Virus record (IMG/VR): IMGVR_UViG_3300008459_000051
Span: 1 to 57,875 of that record
Source of the DNA: a virus
Direction: 5' to 3' (one strand)
DNA length: 57,875 nucleotides
Both the position numbers and the translations under genes were made by a program. Positions 49,801-57,673 of the stretch are shown here, piece by piece. The notes beneath the pieces are model-generated. The model had not been told where the DNA came from. It saw only the letters and a program-made list of their open reading frames with translations, and made no database searches. Positions within the stretch are counted from its first letter, which is position 1, and each line of letters opens with the position of its first letter.

Positions 49801-50356
49801 CGTTAGAGGTGTCGGGATGGGTACAGACTGCGGCGAGGTGGCGGTCGGCGCTTGGCGGGCCGTTTACGGCCAAGCAAACGCCATTCGCCAAGCGCCCGCG
49901 CTTTAGGCTGGAGTGGATGGGGCGCAACCTCTTCCTGTCCAGACCAACTCAGTCCCCGCTTTCGCTTTAGGCTGGAGTGGATGGACCCTAGAGACCCTCC
50001 CCTTCAGCCTTCTTTACCAACTGAACGCAACCGCGATAGCGGTTGCATCTTTGAGGAGAGAGCGTAGCTCTCTCTGAGAAGATATCTTCTGGGTACTTAT
50101 AGGTGATGCCACTTGATTATTGCTCCACCCAGCCTCTTCTCTAGACTTCTTGTGCGGCTTCGTCAAGAAGCCGCAATACGAGGAGAGAGCGTAGCTCTCT
50201 CTGAGTATTTCTTCTGGGTACTTATAGGTGATGCCACTTGATTTTCCGCCCCTGTTTTTAAGGGGTTTTCGCATCACTGCCCTGACCTCAACTCCAGACC
50301 ACCTTGATGCTCTACCAGTCCAGCCAAAGCCGCACTACCTGTCCGGCGCAACTTGA
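49801..50356 (-). repeat. Non-coding spacer with nested hairpins and two repeat pairs
   Basis: No credible gene fills this 556-base gap. It contains a 22-base direct repeat (49899-49920 and 49963-49984) and a 64-66-base direct repeat (50053-50118 and 50180-50243) that is identical in its first 26 and last 33 bases. Each long copy is preceded by a different perfect 8-bp hairpin (50027-50046; 50154-50174), so the unit is hairpin plus repeat with a 127-base period. Each copy itself holds a palindrome (AGAGAGC...GCTCTCT). A further nested hairpin lies at 49849-49894 around 49858-49871. Possible roles: RNA processing, termination or a structured RNA. Confidence 0.65.
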
Positions 50357-50740
50357 TTATTCTGGAGCCTCTGTCCCCTCCTGCCGAGCCTGCTCATGGA
50401 TGGAGTCATGGCAGCGATGGCAGATGGTGGCGAGGTTCTTAGGGTCCGTTCGACCAGCTACCTGATGCAGCTTGCGGAGGTAGGGGGAGGCCAAGATGTC
50501 AGCCTTGTGGTGGATGGTCAGATCCTGAGTGCCCCCGCACTTGTGGCAGTGCCAGCCATCTCGGCGGAACACGCCCAGCACGATGGAGGGAGGCAGCCCG
50601 CCCTTGCCCTGTGAGTGCAGGGTGGCGCCATGCTCCTTGGCCTCGATCTGGATGCGATCAAGTGCCTTGGCATCGCTGCTGGGCATCGGCTTCTCTGGCT
50701 TGCGCCGGAAGCTCATGTAGCGGGCTGCCTGCTCTCCCAT
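50357..50740 (-). CDS. HNH endonuclease, 127 aa
   Basis: The HNH core is complete: CHKCGGTQDLTIHHKADILA, then RTDPKNLATICHRCHDSIHE, with two C-x2-C pairs that hold a structural zinc and the His-His and Asn-His residues of the active site. A basic N-terminus (FRRKPEKPMPSSDAKALDR) precedes it. Small HNH proteins next to terminase and portal genes are often needed for DNA packaging and terminase cleavage. A mobile homing role is less likely, because it is in an ordered head-gene operon. Confidence 0.85.
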   Translation of the reverse strand: MGEQAARYMSFRRKPEKPMPSSDAKALDRIQIEAKEHGATLHSQGKGGLPPSIVLGVFRRDGWHCHKCGGTQDLTIHHKADILASPYLRKLHQVAGRTDPKNLATICHRCHDSIHEQARQEGTEAPE

Positions 50741-50743
50741 GAC

Positions 50744-51205
50744 CTAATCTCCGTACCCGACGCTGATCTTGTCCTTCTTGCCGTCATCAATCTCGACCAC
50801 AGCCCAGCTCGGAGCGCCCTTGGCGGCTGCCAGTCGAGCCTCCACCCGGCAGTTCTCGCAGTAAACGACATCGCTGGCCTTGATGTAGTCCTTGCCCTCG
50901 GTGTCGCCGCTGTGCTCCTTGAACCGCACGGTCGGCAGCTTGCCCGACTCATCCGGGTTGGCTGCCATCACCATCGCCACGAAGTTGGGAGCCCGCTTCA
51001 GCAGCTCATCCAAGGGCATGAACACCTTGATGCGCCCCGCGCCAGGAGCTCCACACTGGCAGCGGCGTCCAATCCCCCACTTGCGATGGGCCTCCTCGGG
51101 TGTCATCTTCCCGCCCATGAACTTCTGGCGGTGGATCACCTTGTCCTTGGCCGGCGGCGCTGGAGCCGTATCGTAAGGGGACAGGATCAGCTTGGACTCA
51201 CTCAT
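50744..51205 (-). CDS. Hypothetical zinc-binding protein, 153 aa
   Basis: The protein contains CQCG (about residue 49) and CENC (about 115), a four-Cys zinc ribbon split by about 65 residues. There is a Pro/Ala-rich N-terminus (ILSPYDTAPAPPAKDKV) and a strand-rich C-terminus (WAVVEIDDGKKDKISVGYGD). Its ATG overlaps the HAD-gene stop by one base. It lies between HAD and HNH genes in the head operon. Function unknown. Confidence 0.65.
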   Translation of the reverse strand: MSESKLILSPYDTAPAPPAKDKVIHRQKFMGGKMTPEEAHRKWGIGRRCQCGAPGAGRIKVFMPLDELLKRAPNFVAMVMAANPDESGKLPTVRFKEHSGDTEGKDYIKASDVVYCENCRVEARLAAAKGAPSWAVVEIDDGKKDKISVGYGD

Positions 51206-51666
51206 CAGCTCTCCGAAGGTGCCTGCGGAGGGGCACCGTAAATGGTCATCAGGTCGGTCCAGCCATGGGCGCCAAACCCGAACTCTACCGAGCGGTCATC
51301 TATGAACAGGTCTGCCATGGGCTTTCCCTGCATCCCGTCATCGACGGCATCGAACACGCCGGGCAGCTCGGTAGCACAAAAGTTCAGCATCTGGTGGTAC
51401 CGAGCCCAATGAAGCTCTCGACCATGAGCCCATGCCGCCTCATGGGGCCGGCGCACTCCAGCCCGCACCAGAGGATCCCACTCAGGCGTGAACAGTAACG
51501 CTCTGTTCGCCCTAGCACTGTAAAGAAGTATTACATGCCCTGCCTGCTTCAGGCTTTCCAGCCCTTCCTTGGCGTGGGGCATGAACTGCAAGGGAGTGGT
51601 GGTGTCTGCGAAGGGTCGATCCTTCCGCACCACCACCCCGTCAAAGTCAACTGCTATGAACATCAT
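51205..51666 (-). CDS. HAD-superfamily hydrolase, 153 aa
   Basis: The N-terminus carries the HAD motif I FIAVDFDGVVV (D7, D9), motif II-like ILLYSAR and motif IV-like FIDDRSVEF. These catalyse phosphoryl transfer through an aspartyl-phosphate. The domain is minimal, without a cap, and resembles the short HAD phosphatases found in phages. It overlaps the portal gene end by four bases. The substrate is unknown; a role in DNA end or nucleotide metabolism is plausible but unproven. Confidence 0.82.
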   Translation of the reverse strand: MMFIAVDFDGVVVRKDRPFADTTTPLQFMPHAKEGLESLKQAGHVILLYSARANRALLFTPEWDPLVRAGVRRPHEAAWAHGRELHWARYHQMLNFCATELPGVFDAVDDGMQGKPMADLFIDDRSVEFGFGAHGWTDLMTIYGAPPQAPSES

Positions 51667-53318
51667 CCCTCCGACTTCGAGGGCGCCTTGGGAATGTTCA
51701 TGGTAGGCGAGTTTGGCTGCATCAGATTCAGCGTCATCGCGTCCTGCTGATCCAGCTGGGCCTGCTGCTCCGACTTGATCGTTTCAGCCATGGTCGTGGC
51801 ATCTTCGACAAGGAAGAACGGTGCCGAGAAGGCCACCGCGTGTTCCTGGTCCAGCACCCCGCCCGACTTGGCCATGACCGCTGCCTGAGTAGCCTGGATA
51901 GCCTCCTCCAGCGTCGGCTGGAAGTACGGCCCCCAGTTCAGGTTCAGCTGCCCACCATCACCCAAGCGCCGTGCCGCCTGCTCAACCACACCTTCAGCAC
52001 TTCTTCGCACCTTGGCCGGCATCTTGACGACCTGCCGCAGAATGGCGCCCTCGACAGCCTTCGGTGTCTCAAGGATACGAATGGCCGCAACCATCATCTC
52101 CAGCAGGGGCTTCACCAGCCGCTCGCCGTACTGCTCGCGCAGGATGTCCGCCTTGGCCAGCATGGAGGAGTAGAGGCGCTCCACCTCAGTTGCCGTCCGC
52201 CCATGCACGTTCGCATGGTCCAGAACGCACTGGGCGACCTCCAGAGCCATCTTCCGAAGCTCCTGCGCCATGTCCAGCGCCTGCTTCAGACCAGCCCCGC
52301 TGATCTCCATGTAGTCAGCAGAAGAGCCCTGCGGCAGCTTCAGAGCGTTCCGATTGCCCTTCTTGACGCTGTCCAGCTCTGCATCCGTGATGATCTTCAG
52401 GGTCGGGTCGCAGGAAGCAATGATCCCGATGTTCGCCTGAGAGAGCAGCGCGTCGATCTGATCGCAGATGTCATCAACGCCCAAGCAGTCAGGATCGCCG
52501 TCGATGTCGTCCTGCACCGGCATGTTCTGAGCCCACACCACAGGGCAGAACCCAAACCCGTGCTCGACCTCCCGCTCAACCTGCCACTCAGGCTCCTCAT
52601 CAGAGACAGGGCAGGCCACGAACAGCACATCCCGCTCGCGGTCAATCACTCGGCGGTACCAATAGGGGCGCTGAATCCATGCCCCCGTCTCCGGGTCACG
52701 CTCATCCACCGGAAACATGTACCGCTTCTCGATAGAGGCCAGCTTCAGCGCATGCCGATCCTCAAAGGTCGGAATGCACCAGCGGGGATCATGCACCTCA
52801 ACCACCGGCTTGCCATCCACGAACTGGAAGCCCACAGCCACGGTTCCCATGGACCCGCCATAGGTCCGCGCCATGATCATCGAGGGCCACAGCCGGCTCA
52901 CTTCAGCCAAGGTCCGAACGTAGTCCTCAGTTGCCGGATCTCCCTCCACCCGAAGGATCGGGTGCTTCCGGTCGCTGAACAGCAGCCCCGTAAAGCGGTC
53001 CACAATCACCTTGCGGAGATGGTAGGGAGTGCTGGGCCTTCGGAACTTCACAGGAAAGGTCGCACCTGCATCGTAGTAGCCAGGGGGCAGGAAGCCCGCC
53101 GAGGCAATCGCCTCCGCGTCAATCCCTTCCGCTCGCTCTGTTCCGTCCCAGTCGATCTTGCGGGCGCTGTACTGAGAGCCCCGATAGATCGACCAGAGCC
53201 GGTTCAGCTCCTGCTGCCGAGGACTCATCCCCAGCCGCGCCACCTTGTCCATCATGCCGCCAGCCAGCCCCGCCTGGAGCTGCCTCGCCTTAGCCATGTC
53301 GGGTCGAATGTTAGACAC
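51663..53318 (-). CDS. Portal protein, 551 aa
   Basis: The gene lies directly after the terminase region and has the size and content of a portal: ELNRLWSIYRGSQYSARKID, VIVDRFTGLLFSDRKHP, then LLSQANIGIIASCDPTLKI and helices with MALEVAQCVLDHANVHGRTA, VERLYSSMLAKADILREQ. The GTG at 53318 with GAGGAG seven bases upstream overlaps the preceding gene's stop. The protein forms the dodecameric ring through which DNA enters the capsid. The C-terminal region is Gln/Pro-rich. Confidence 0.85.
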   Translation of the reverse strand: MSNIRPDMAKARQLQAGLAGGMMDKVARLGMSPRQQELNRLWSIYRGSQYSARKIDWDGTERAEGIDAEAIASAGFLPPGYYDAGATFPVKFRRPSTPYHLRKVIVDRFTGLLFSDRKHPILRVEGDPATEDYVRTLAEVSRLWPSMIMARTYGGSMGTVAVGFQFVDGKPVVEVHDPRWCIPTFEDRHALKLASIEKRYMFPVDERDPETGAWIQRPYWYRRVIDRERDVLFVACPVSDEEPEWQVEREVEHGFGFCPVVWAQNMPVQDDIDGDPDCLGVDDICDQIDALLSQANIGIIASCDPTLKIITDAELDSVKKGNRNALKLPQGSSADYMEISGAGLKQALDMAQELRKMALEVAQCVLDHANVHGRTATEVERLYSSMLAKADILREQYGERLVKPLLEMMVAAIRILETPKAVEGAILRQVVKMPAKVRRSAEGVVEQAARRLGDGGQLNLNWGPYFQPTLEEAIQATQAAVMAKSGGVLDQEHAVAFSAPFFLVEDATTMAETIKSEQQAQLDQQDAMTLNLMQPNSPTMNIPKAPSKSEG

Positions 53319-53568
53319 TGAACGGCTCCTCAAGTGACATCAGCACCAGCGCCTGCTCCAAAGCAGCAATCGCCAACTGCACAGCCTTACGCGCTTCCGG
53401 CAATGCCGGCGGTCGACAGAGCACCAGCCCAGCCACAGCCCCTCGACAAGCCACTTCAGCACTCTCAATGCTGGCAGCAGCAAGACGAATTGGGTCAGCC
53501 TTGTAGGGCTCTTTGGCCTTTTGCGCCTGATCGTGGTCAATGGCTTCTTGCAATGTTGCTTCATCCAT
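53311..53568 (-). CDS. Small helical protein between terminase and portal, 85 aa
   Basis: The ATG at 53568 gives MDEATLQEAIDHDQAQKAKE; upstream in-frame alternatives overlap the previous gene. The protein is helical (IRLAAASIESAEVACRGAVA; ARKAVQLAIAALEQALVLM) with two Cys residues. The 3' end overlaps the portal GTG. Position suggests a packaging accessory or a small terminase partner. No family is recognised. Confidence 0.65.
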   Translation of the reverse strand: MDEATLQEAIDHDQAQKAKEPYKADPIRLAAASIESAEVACRGAVAGLVLCRPPALPEARKAVQLAIAALEQALVLMSLEEPFSV

Positions 53569-53578
53569 GGCGCGCACC

Positions 53579-53839
53579 TTACCCTCTCCTGCCGTTTCCT
53601 GCGATGGAATGAGACATTCCACCCAAGGCAGAGCGGCTGGACCCAGGGGCCGCCACCATGGCCGCGCAAGGATCGCACAGCCCAACCCGCTGTTCCTTCT
53701 TCTGGCCTCGATCTCCGTACCCTACCGTGGCAACACCCCAACGCCGCGCCTCGCGGCTGGAGCATCTGTCACAGGCATAACGGAACGGGCCTTCCTCGGT
53801 AGGCGCGGTCAGATACACTTCCTTCGACGGACGGGGCAT
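53579..53839 (-). CDS. Small zinc-ribbon protein, 86 aa
   Basis: The ATG has GGAAG upstream and lies 14 bases after the terminase stop. The protein has C-x2-C in YACDRCSSRE and C-x2-C in GLCDPCAAMV, a typical four-Cys zinc ribbon. A basic linker connects them (DRGQKKEQR). The C-terminus is Ser/Gly-rich. Packaging-module zinc proteins of this kind occur in phages, but its role is unknown. Confidence 0.65.
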   Translation of the reverse strand: MPRPSKEVYLTAPTEEGPFRYACDRCSSREARRWGVATVGYGDRGQKKEQRVGLCDPCAAMVAAPGSSRSALGGMSHSIAGNGRRG

Positions 53840-53853
53840 TGATCTTCCTATCT

Positions 53854-55353
53854 CTATCGCCGCATTGTCGGGATGTACCCGGTCTCTGCGCGAATGTTTC
53901 CTTGGCGTGCGGCCTCTCTTGCCATCCAGAGAGACATCAACCGGTCGCCTGTGTGCGACTTGGGGTTGTAGTACAGCATTTCATTGATAAGCGCCTCCAC
54001 CTCATGGTGGGTTCGCCCATCCCTATTGGGAATGATCCACTTGCCCGTTGCCATCTCAGCAGCCAGAGACTCGACGCCGAACTCGGGGTGCACCTTGTTT
54101 CGCCCCGTCGTAAACGGGCGAACTGGCACTGACTGCGCCCTCTCCCGCATGAACTGCAAGATGAAGTCCTGGGCGGCGTTGTTCTCCACGAAGAAGATGC
54201 CCTGATACCGATGGTACAGCTGCTGGATGCGCTCAATGATCTGAGGGCCAGCCAGCTTGGCACTCTCAATGTTGATCAGCTCTCGATCCCCATTGGGGTG
54301 GACCATGATGGTCGTGAAGGCAGTCAAGTCAGCCGAGGCGTGCTGCTGCACAGCCAAGTCGACTCCGGTGTAGATCGAGCAGCCAGGAGGAGGAGCCACC
54401 AAGGCATGATGGAGCTGCCTTCCGTTTCCTCTCTGCAAGGCCAGATCAATCCACTCCCTCTTGAACCGGGCCTCCGCGTCATCCCTTGCCTTGCACAACA
54501 TCTGCCGAGCGAACTCGACCGGTCCAAGCTCCTCCCTCTTCTGAGAGATGCGCTCCAAGGACCAGCGACCGGGCCATGAGGTCTGCCCACTCTCGTTCAG
54601 GACAGGGAACCTCACCGTGTGCCAGTAGCTGTTCCTCTCCAGCCGGTGCAGGAAGTCATCTCGGTGATAGGCGTTTCCCACGCAGATCACCCGCGAGTGC
54701 TCCGTCAAGCGGCCAAACAGGGTGCTATGCACCCAGTCCCACAGGTCATCTCTCAGCCCAGGGGTTCTTGCGTTCTCGTAGTCCAGAAGGTCGTCCAAGA
54801 TCAGCAAGTCAATACGCGCACCGACGATGGAGCCATGGACGCCCGTTGCCTGAACCGAGGGGTCTTTCGGATTCCCCTTCCGCTTCACAGTCAGCTGCGT
54901 GTTGGTCCATGGCCCCGTGTGCGCCTGCTTGAGCTCAGGAAAGACCTCCTTCAGCTCATCGCTCTTCTCTAGGTAGCCGGCAATCGACCTCACGATCTTC
55001 GTCGCCTGCCCCACGGTGTTCGACACGATCACACATCGAGTGTTGGGGTTGCGCCCAAGCTCAAACAAAACACGCCCAATTGAGAGGTTAGCCGTTTTGG
55101 CACTCTCTACATGAGCGATGATATTTAACCGGGGGTGTAGGTCCACCAGCTTATGCCACTCACGATGCATGGGCGCCATTCGTACTGGATCACCTGTATG
55201 CTCATCCTTCAGCACATAGGCATTGAACGCAGCCCCATTGGTCCGCGCCAACTCAGCTAGCCGCTTCTTGGCCAATGTCGCCGCAACGGACCCCTCCAAC
55301 GACAGGAACCCCGGCTTTGGCACCTTGGTCAGTACAGCAGCTGCACCTTTCAT
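53854..55353 (-). CDS. terL: Terminase large subunit, 499 aa
   Basis: The packaging motor ATPase has a non-standard P-loop HVESAKT (81-87), keeping the Lys-Thr but without the usual Gly, and Walker B LLILDDLL (183-190). The nuclease domain has SIYTGVDLAV (D332), FFVENNAAQ (E390) and TGDRLMSLWMARE (D470), the three acidic residues of the RNase H-like active site. The length is typical. It overlaps the small-subunit gene by four bases. It cuts concatemeric DNA and pumps it into the head through the portal. Confidence 0.9.
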   Translation of the reverse strand: MKGAAAVLTKVPKPGFLSLEGSVAATLAKKRLAELARTNGAAFNAYVLKDEHTGDPVRMAPMHREWHKLVDLHPRLNIIAHVESAKTANLSIGRVLFELGRNPNTRCVIVSNTVGQATKIVRSIAGYLEKSDELKEVFPELKQAHTGPWTNTQLTVKRKGNPKDPSVQATGVHGSIVGARIDLLILDDLLDYENARTPGLRDDLWDWVHSTLFGRLTEHSRVICVGNAYHRDDFLHRLERNSYWHTVRFPVLNESGQTSWPGRWSLERISQKREELGPVEFARQMLCKARDDAEARFKREWIDLALQRGNGRQLHHALVAPPPGCSIYTGVDLAVQQHASADLTAFTTIMVHPNGDRELINIESAKLAGPQIIERIQQLYHRYQGIFFVENNAAQDFILQFMRERAQSVPVRPFTTGRNKVHPEFGVESLAAEMATGKWIIPNRDGRTHHEVEALINEMLYYNPKSHTGDRLMSLWMAREAARQGNIRAETGYIPTMRR

Positions 55354-56084
55354 TCAGTCTCCTCTCCCCCACCCTTGAGCACACTCAACTGGGGGCCAGC
55401 TTCCAATGTCGCAGCAGCTTCCTGCGCCGCCTCTGCCAACTCAGCCGCCAACCGCGCAGCCTCTGCCGCATCCACCGGCTCCACAGCACTCGCCTGCACA
55501 TTGATCACTGCCTGCTGCAAGTCCGCACTCCGCGCCCTCTGCACCTCTGTCACCTTCGCACCCTGCTGCGTAGCGGCATAGGTCGTCAAGGCTATCTGCT
55601 TCCCCAACAAAGACAACCGCTCCAATGTCTTCAGCGCCTCCGATGAACTCATCTCATCCACCCCCTCCACAACCTTCGCCACCAAGGCCGGCGCCAAGTC
55701 CATCAACCCCCTCACCACCTTCTGCAACTGATGGCACTCAGCCAATGCCGAGGTCGCTGTCACAGATGCCGCCCTCAAATACTGACTCGTCCTCTCGTAC
55801 TCATCCAACGCTTCCTTCCTCACATCCCCACGAAGCGCCGCCGCAAATGCCTCCGTCTCCGTCCGAATAGCAAGCTCCCTCGTCCTCCTAAGAGCCTGCT
55901 CCTCCTGCATCTCACTCTCTATCAACGCCTGAATCGCCTTCCGCTTCAACCGAGGCCACCCCTCCCTCCACGCCTTCCTCGACGTGCTCATGTCCACGCC
56001 CACCGTCCTCGACGCATGACGCAGATTCCCGGGCTTCTCTCGGAACGCTTCCACCAGCTTCCAATACCTACCTTCATCCAACAT
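55350..56084 (-). CDS. Probable terminase small subunit, 244 aa
   Basis: The N-terminal 55 residues form a helix-turn-helix-like region (YWKLVEAFREKPGNLRHASR, TVGVDMSTSRKAWREGWPRL), followed by long helices and a heptad-like coiled coil, then an Ala/Glu-rich segment. This is the pattern of small terminase proteins that bind the packaging site and assemble rings. AAGGTG precedes the ATG. It is the first late gene of the leftward operon. The G/C-run region 150 bases upstream of its start could be the DNA target (inference). Confidence 0.75.
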   Translation of the reverse strand: MLDEGRYWKLVEAFREKPGNLRHASRTVGVDMSTSRKAWREGWPRLKRKAIQALIESEMQEEQALRRTRELAIRTETEAFAAALRGDVRKEALDEYERTSQYLRAASVTATSALAECHQLQKVVRGLMDLAPALVAKVVEGVDEMSSSEALKTLERLSLLGKQIALTTYAATQQGAKVTEVQRARSADLQQAVINVQASAVEPVDAAEAARLAAELAEAAQEAAATLEAGPQLSVLKGGGEETE

Positions 56085-56225
56085 GTTTTCACCTTACCCA
56101 CAAAAAGGCCCATTGTCACACAGCAGCACCTTTTCAACAGTACCCGTTTTCCCCCACTTAACCCACACTTTCCTTTTTACAACACCTGTTTTACCCCAAA
56201 ATTTTAAAAAATTTTCCCGGTATTG

Positions 56226-56279
56226 AAGGGGTGGGGGGGACTGGAGGCACCCCCCCCCTCGTTTGGGGGGTAGGGGGGG
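56226..56279. other. G-run/C-run element upstream of terminase, quadruplex-capable
   Basis: On the plus strand GGGG-T-GGGGGGG is followed by a run of at least eight Cs, the loop TCGTTT, then GGGGGG-TA-GGGGGGG. The C run can pair with the following G run to form a hairpin. Alternatively four G tracts of four or more could form a quadruplex. It is about 150 bases upstream of the terminase small subunit gene and next to AT-rich DNA, which suggests a packaging or replication start site. Confidence 0.5.
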
Positions 56280-56624
56280 TACTTTACATAATGCACATTA
56301 TCGGAAGCGCTCCTGCCGGTGGACTACAGACCGACACCTATATACTGTCGCACTGGCGACCGGGCAGGACCGACCACTAGCAGGCGAGGGCTGCTGGTTG
56401 ACTAGGCGCGCCCGGGTGCGCCCGGGTGCATCACCGGCCCCGTTCAAACCCTCCCGACCGCTGTGGGAATAGGTTGGAGTCTGAAGGGAAAACTTACTGG
56501 GGAATGAGGCGCAACCAGCCTAAAATAAGGCAAATCGGCCTAGGAGGGAAAAACGCGCGGGAGGTATCTGTTCCTTGGCCCTAGGCTTCCAGCTCTTCGG
56601 CGCTGGTAGTATCTACTGGCGTTC

Positions 56625-56905
56625 GCAGGGTCTCTCTGGTCTCTCTGGCCGGTCTCTCTCTGTCCCTTGCTGGCATCCCTTCGGAGTGTCGTCCCTTCCC
56701 TTGCCTTCGGTCTCTCTCTGTCCCTTGCTGGCGCTTACCAGGTACAACCATCTAGTCGGCGCGGCTAACGCCTTGCCTATCTCTCTCCGGTCACTAGCTG
56801 GCTCTAGCCTCTAGCTCTTCGGTCTCCATTCCCTTCCCTTGCTTGTCTCTCTCTCTCTCTGTCTTCGGTCTCTGTCTCTCTGTCTGTCTCTCCGGTTGCT
56901 CTACT
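56625..56905 (+). repeat. Pyrimidine-rich tract with direct repeats
   Basis: The plus strand is dominated by CTCTCT and CCCTTCCC stretches. A 22-base unit GTCTCTCTCTGTCCCTTGCT occurs twice (beginning about 56652 and 56709), and shorter GTCTCTCT pieces recur up to 56895. Translation in any frame gives low-complexity Ser/Leu/Pro with no gene-like features. Strand-asymmetric CT-rich DNA could form unusual structures or be a protein-binding region. Confidence 0.55.
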
Positions 56906-56980
56906 AGGTGCGACAGCTATTCGAGCGGAGTCTATGCGTCGGGGCGGGAAGGCGAGGAGGGCAAGGGGCGGCTTGCGCCC

Positions 56981-57235
56981 TCACTCGCGAGACCGCTGCC
57001 CTACTAGAGCTAGTGGCTTGACCGCTTGTTCTGGCCTTGCCTCCACCGCCTGTAGTGGTGCGGCTCTTTTTGGTGGGGCTGCAAGGGGTGCGGCTTCCAG
57101 GCGCTTGACCTCTATGGGTTGCGGTGCGCTGGCTTGTTTTGCCCCTCTAGCTACTAGGGGTTGTGGTTGCTCTTCGCGGCGAGGGGTCGCGGCCCTTCGG
57201 ACCCTAGTGCGGCGCAAGTCTTTTTTCCCTTTCAC
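56981..57235 (-). CDS. Questionable Arg/Ala/Pro-rich ORF, 84 aa
   Basis: A frame on the minus strand starts with GTG at 57235 and gives a basic Ala/Pro/Arg-rich peptide (MKGKKDLRRTRVRRAATPRR at the N-terminus). There is no ribosome-binding site and the region is GC-rich and repeat-like. It might be a real small basic DNA-binding protein oriented with the late genes, but chance openness in high-GC DNA is more likely. Confidence 0.25.
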   Translation of the reverse strand: MKGKKDLRRTRVRRAATPRREEQPQPLVARGAKQASAPQPIEVKRLEAAPLAAPPKRAAPLQAVEARPEQAVKPLALVGQRSRE

Positions 57236-57242
57236 GAAAGCC

Positions 57243-57248
57243 TATAAA
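57243..57248 (+). promoter_or_regulatory. Weak early promoter -10 candidate
   Basis: TATAAA lies 24 bases before the ATG at 57273, in an otherwise GC-rich area, at the start of the rightward early genes. The matching -35 region, within the T/C-rich stretch around 57220, is poor. A second match, TTGACA with 17-base spacing to TAGAGT, begins at 57294 but lies inside the gene. Confidence 0.25.
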
Positions 57249-57272
57249 ACAAGGCACTTCGCAACAATCGAC

Positions 57273-57524
57273 ATGGCGACCATACAGGAGATGTTGACAA
57301 GTGACGATGTGGGTTGTAGAGTACGAAACATCAACAACGCGCCCTACGGCGCAAAGGAGAGACCCGTGTACCGAGCCACCTACCAGGGAGAGACCATCAA
57401 GATTCAGGCCCCCAGCATTATGGCCGCCTTTGATGTGGCGGTTCGTCAGTTCGGCGTGACTAAGGAGAATCGGCACCACGTGAGCGTCCTGCCGATCGAC
57501 AGTGCTGACCGCGTTATCCGCTAA
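57273..57524 (+). CDS. Small early protein, 83 aa
   Basis: The protein opens MATIQEMLTSDDVGCRVRNI, then NNAPYGAKERPVYRATYQGE, TIKIQAPSIMAAFDVAVRQF. It looks like a compact alpha/beta domain of the type seen in small phage early proteins. A longer in-frame start upstream would add a low-complexity GC-rich tail and is rejected. No ribosome-binding site is obvious at the chosen ATG. It is the first of three small rightward genes. Confidence 0.65.
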   Translation: MATIQEMLTSDDVGCRVRNINNAPYGAKERPVYRATYQGETIKIQAPSIMAAFDVAVRQFGVTKENRHHVSVLPIDSADRVIR

Positions 57525-57556
57525 CCCCTAACCCCGCACACTCTAGGAGAGACACC

Positions 57557-57637
57557 ATGATCGATCGCACCGAAATCGCTGGTTTCCTGTTTTGTGTCGC
57601 CACCGTTGTCGGCTTGTTCGTTCTCGCCACGCGATAA
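57557..57637 (+). CDS. Tiny membrane protein, 26 aa
   Basis: AGGAGA lies seven bases before the ATG, spacing ideal for translation. The peptide MIDRTEIAGFLFCVATVVGL continues FVLATR, one hydrophobic segment with a short charged head. It is flanked by two early genes with similar spacing. Such tiny membrane peptides are common in phage early regions and often annotated late or missed. Function unknown. Confidence 0.6.
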   Translation: MIDRTEIAGFLFCVATVVGLFVLATR

Positions 57638-57673
57638 CCCCTTCCGCGCCCTATGGCGCAACGGAGCAAGCCC

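Larger units (their letters stand above)
56085..57272. other. Long non-coding control region between late and early genes
   Basis: This roughly 1.2-kb stretch has no well-supported gene. It contains, in order, AT-rich DNA (56165-56215) and a strong G/C run pair (56229-56279). Next come a duplicated GCCCGGGTGC (56409-56428), pyrimidine-rich repeats (56625-56905) and a GC-rich stretch (56935-57230). CTAG occurs 14 times between 56377 and 57225, far more often than elsewhere. Divergent genes lie on either side. It is a candidate site for packaging (pac/cos), early and late promoters or an origin. Confidence 0.55.

Noticed and set aside
50014-50277. An 87-codon minus-strand frame in the repeat spacer
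   Set aside because: It runs through the direct repeats and hairpins, gives repeated peptide blocks by accident, and lacks a ribosome-binding site.
49801-50356. A CRISPR array
   Set aside because: Only two copies of each repeat are present, spacing and repeat length are wrong, and there are no cas genes.
50357-50740. A homing endonuclease inserted as a mobile element
   Set aside because: The HNH gene fits its operon, with close spacing and a conserved place near the terminase and portal genes.
51840-53321. A 493-codon plus-strand frame opposite the portal gene
   Set aside because: Antisense shadow with no recognisable domain; the portal frame has clear family features.
56575-56814. A 79-codon plus-strand frame in the pyrimidine-rich tract
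   Set aside because: The translation is low-complexity Ser/Leu/Pro over a repeated CT tract and has no ribosome-binding site.
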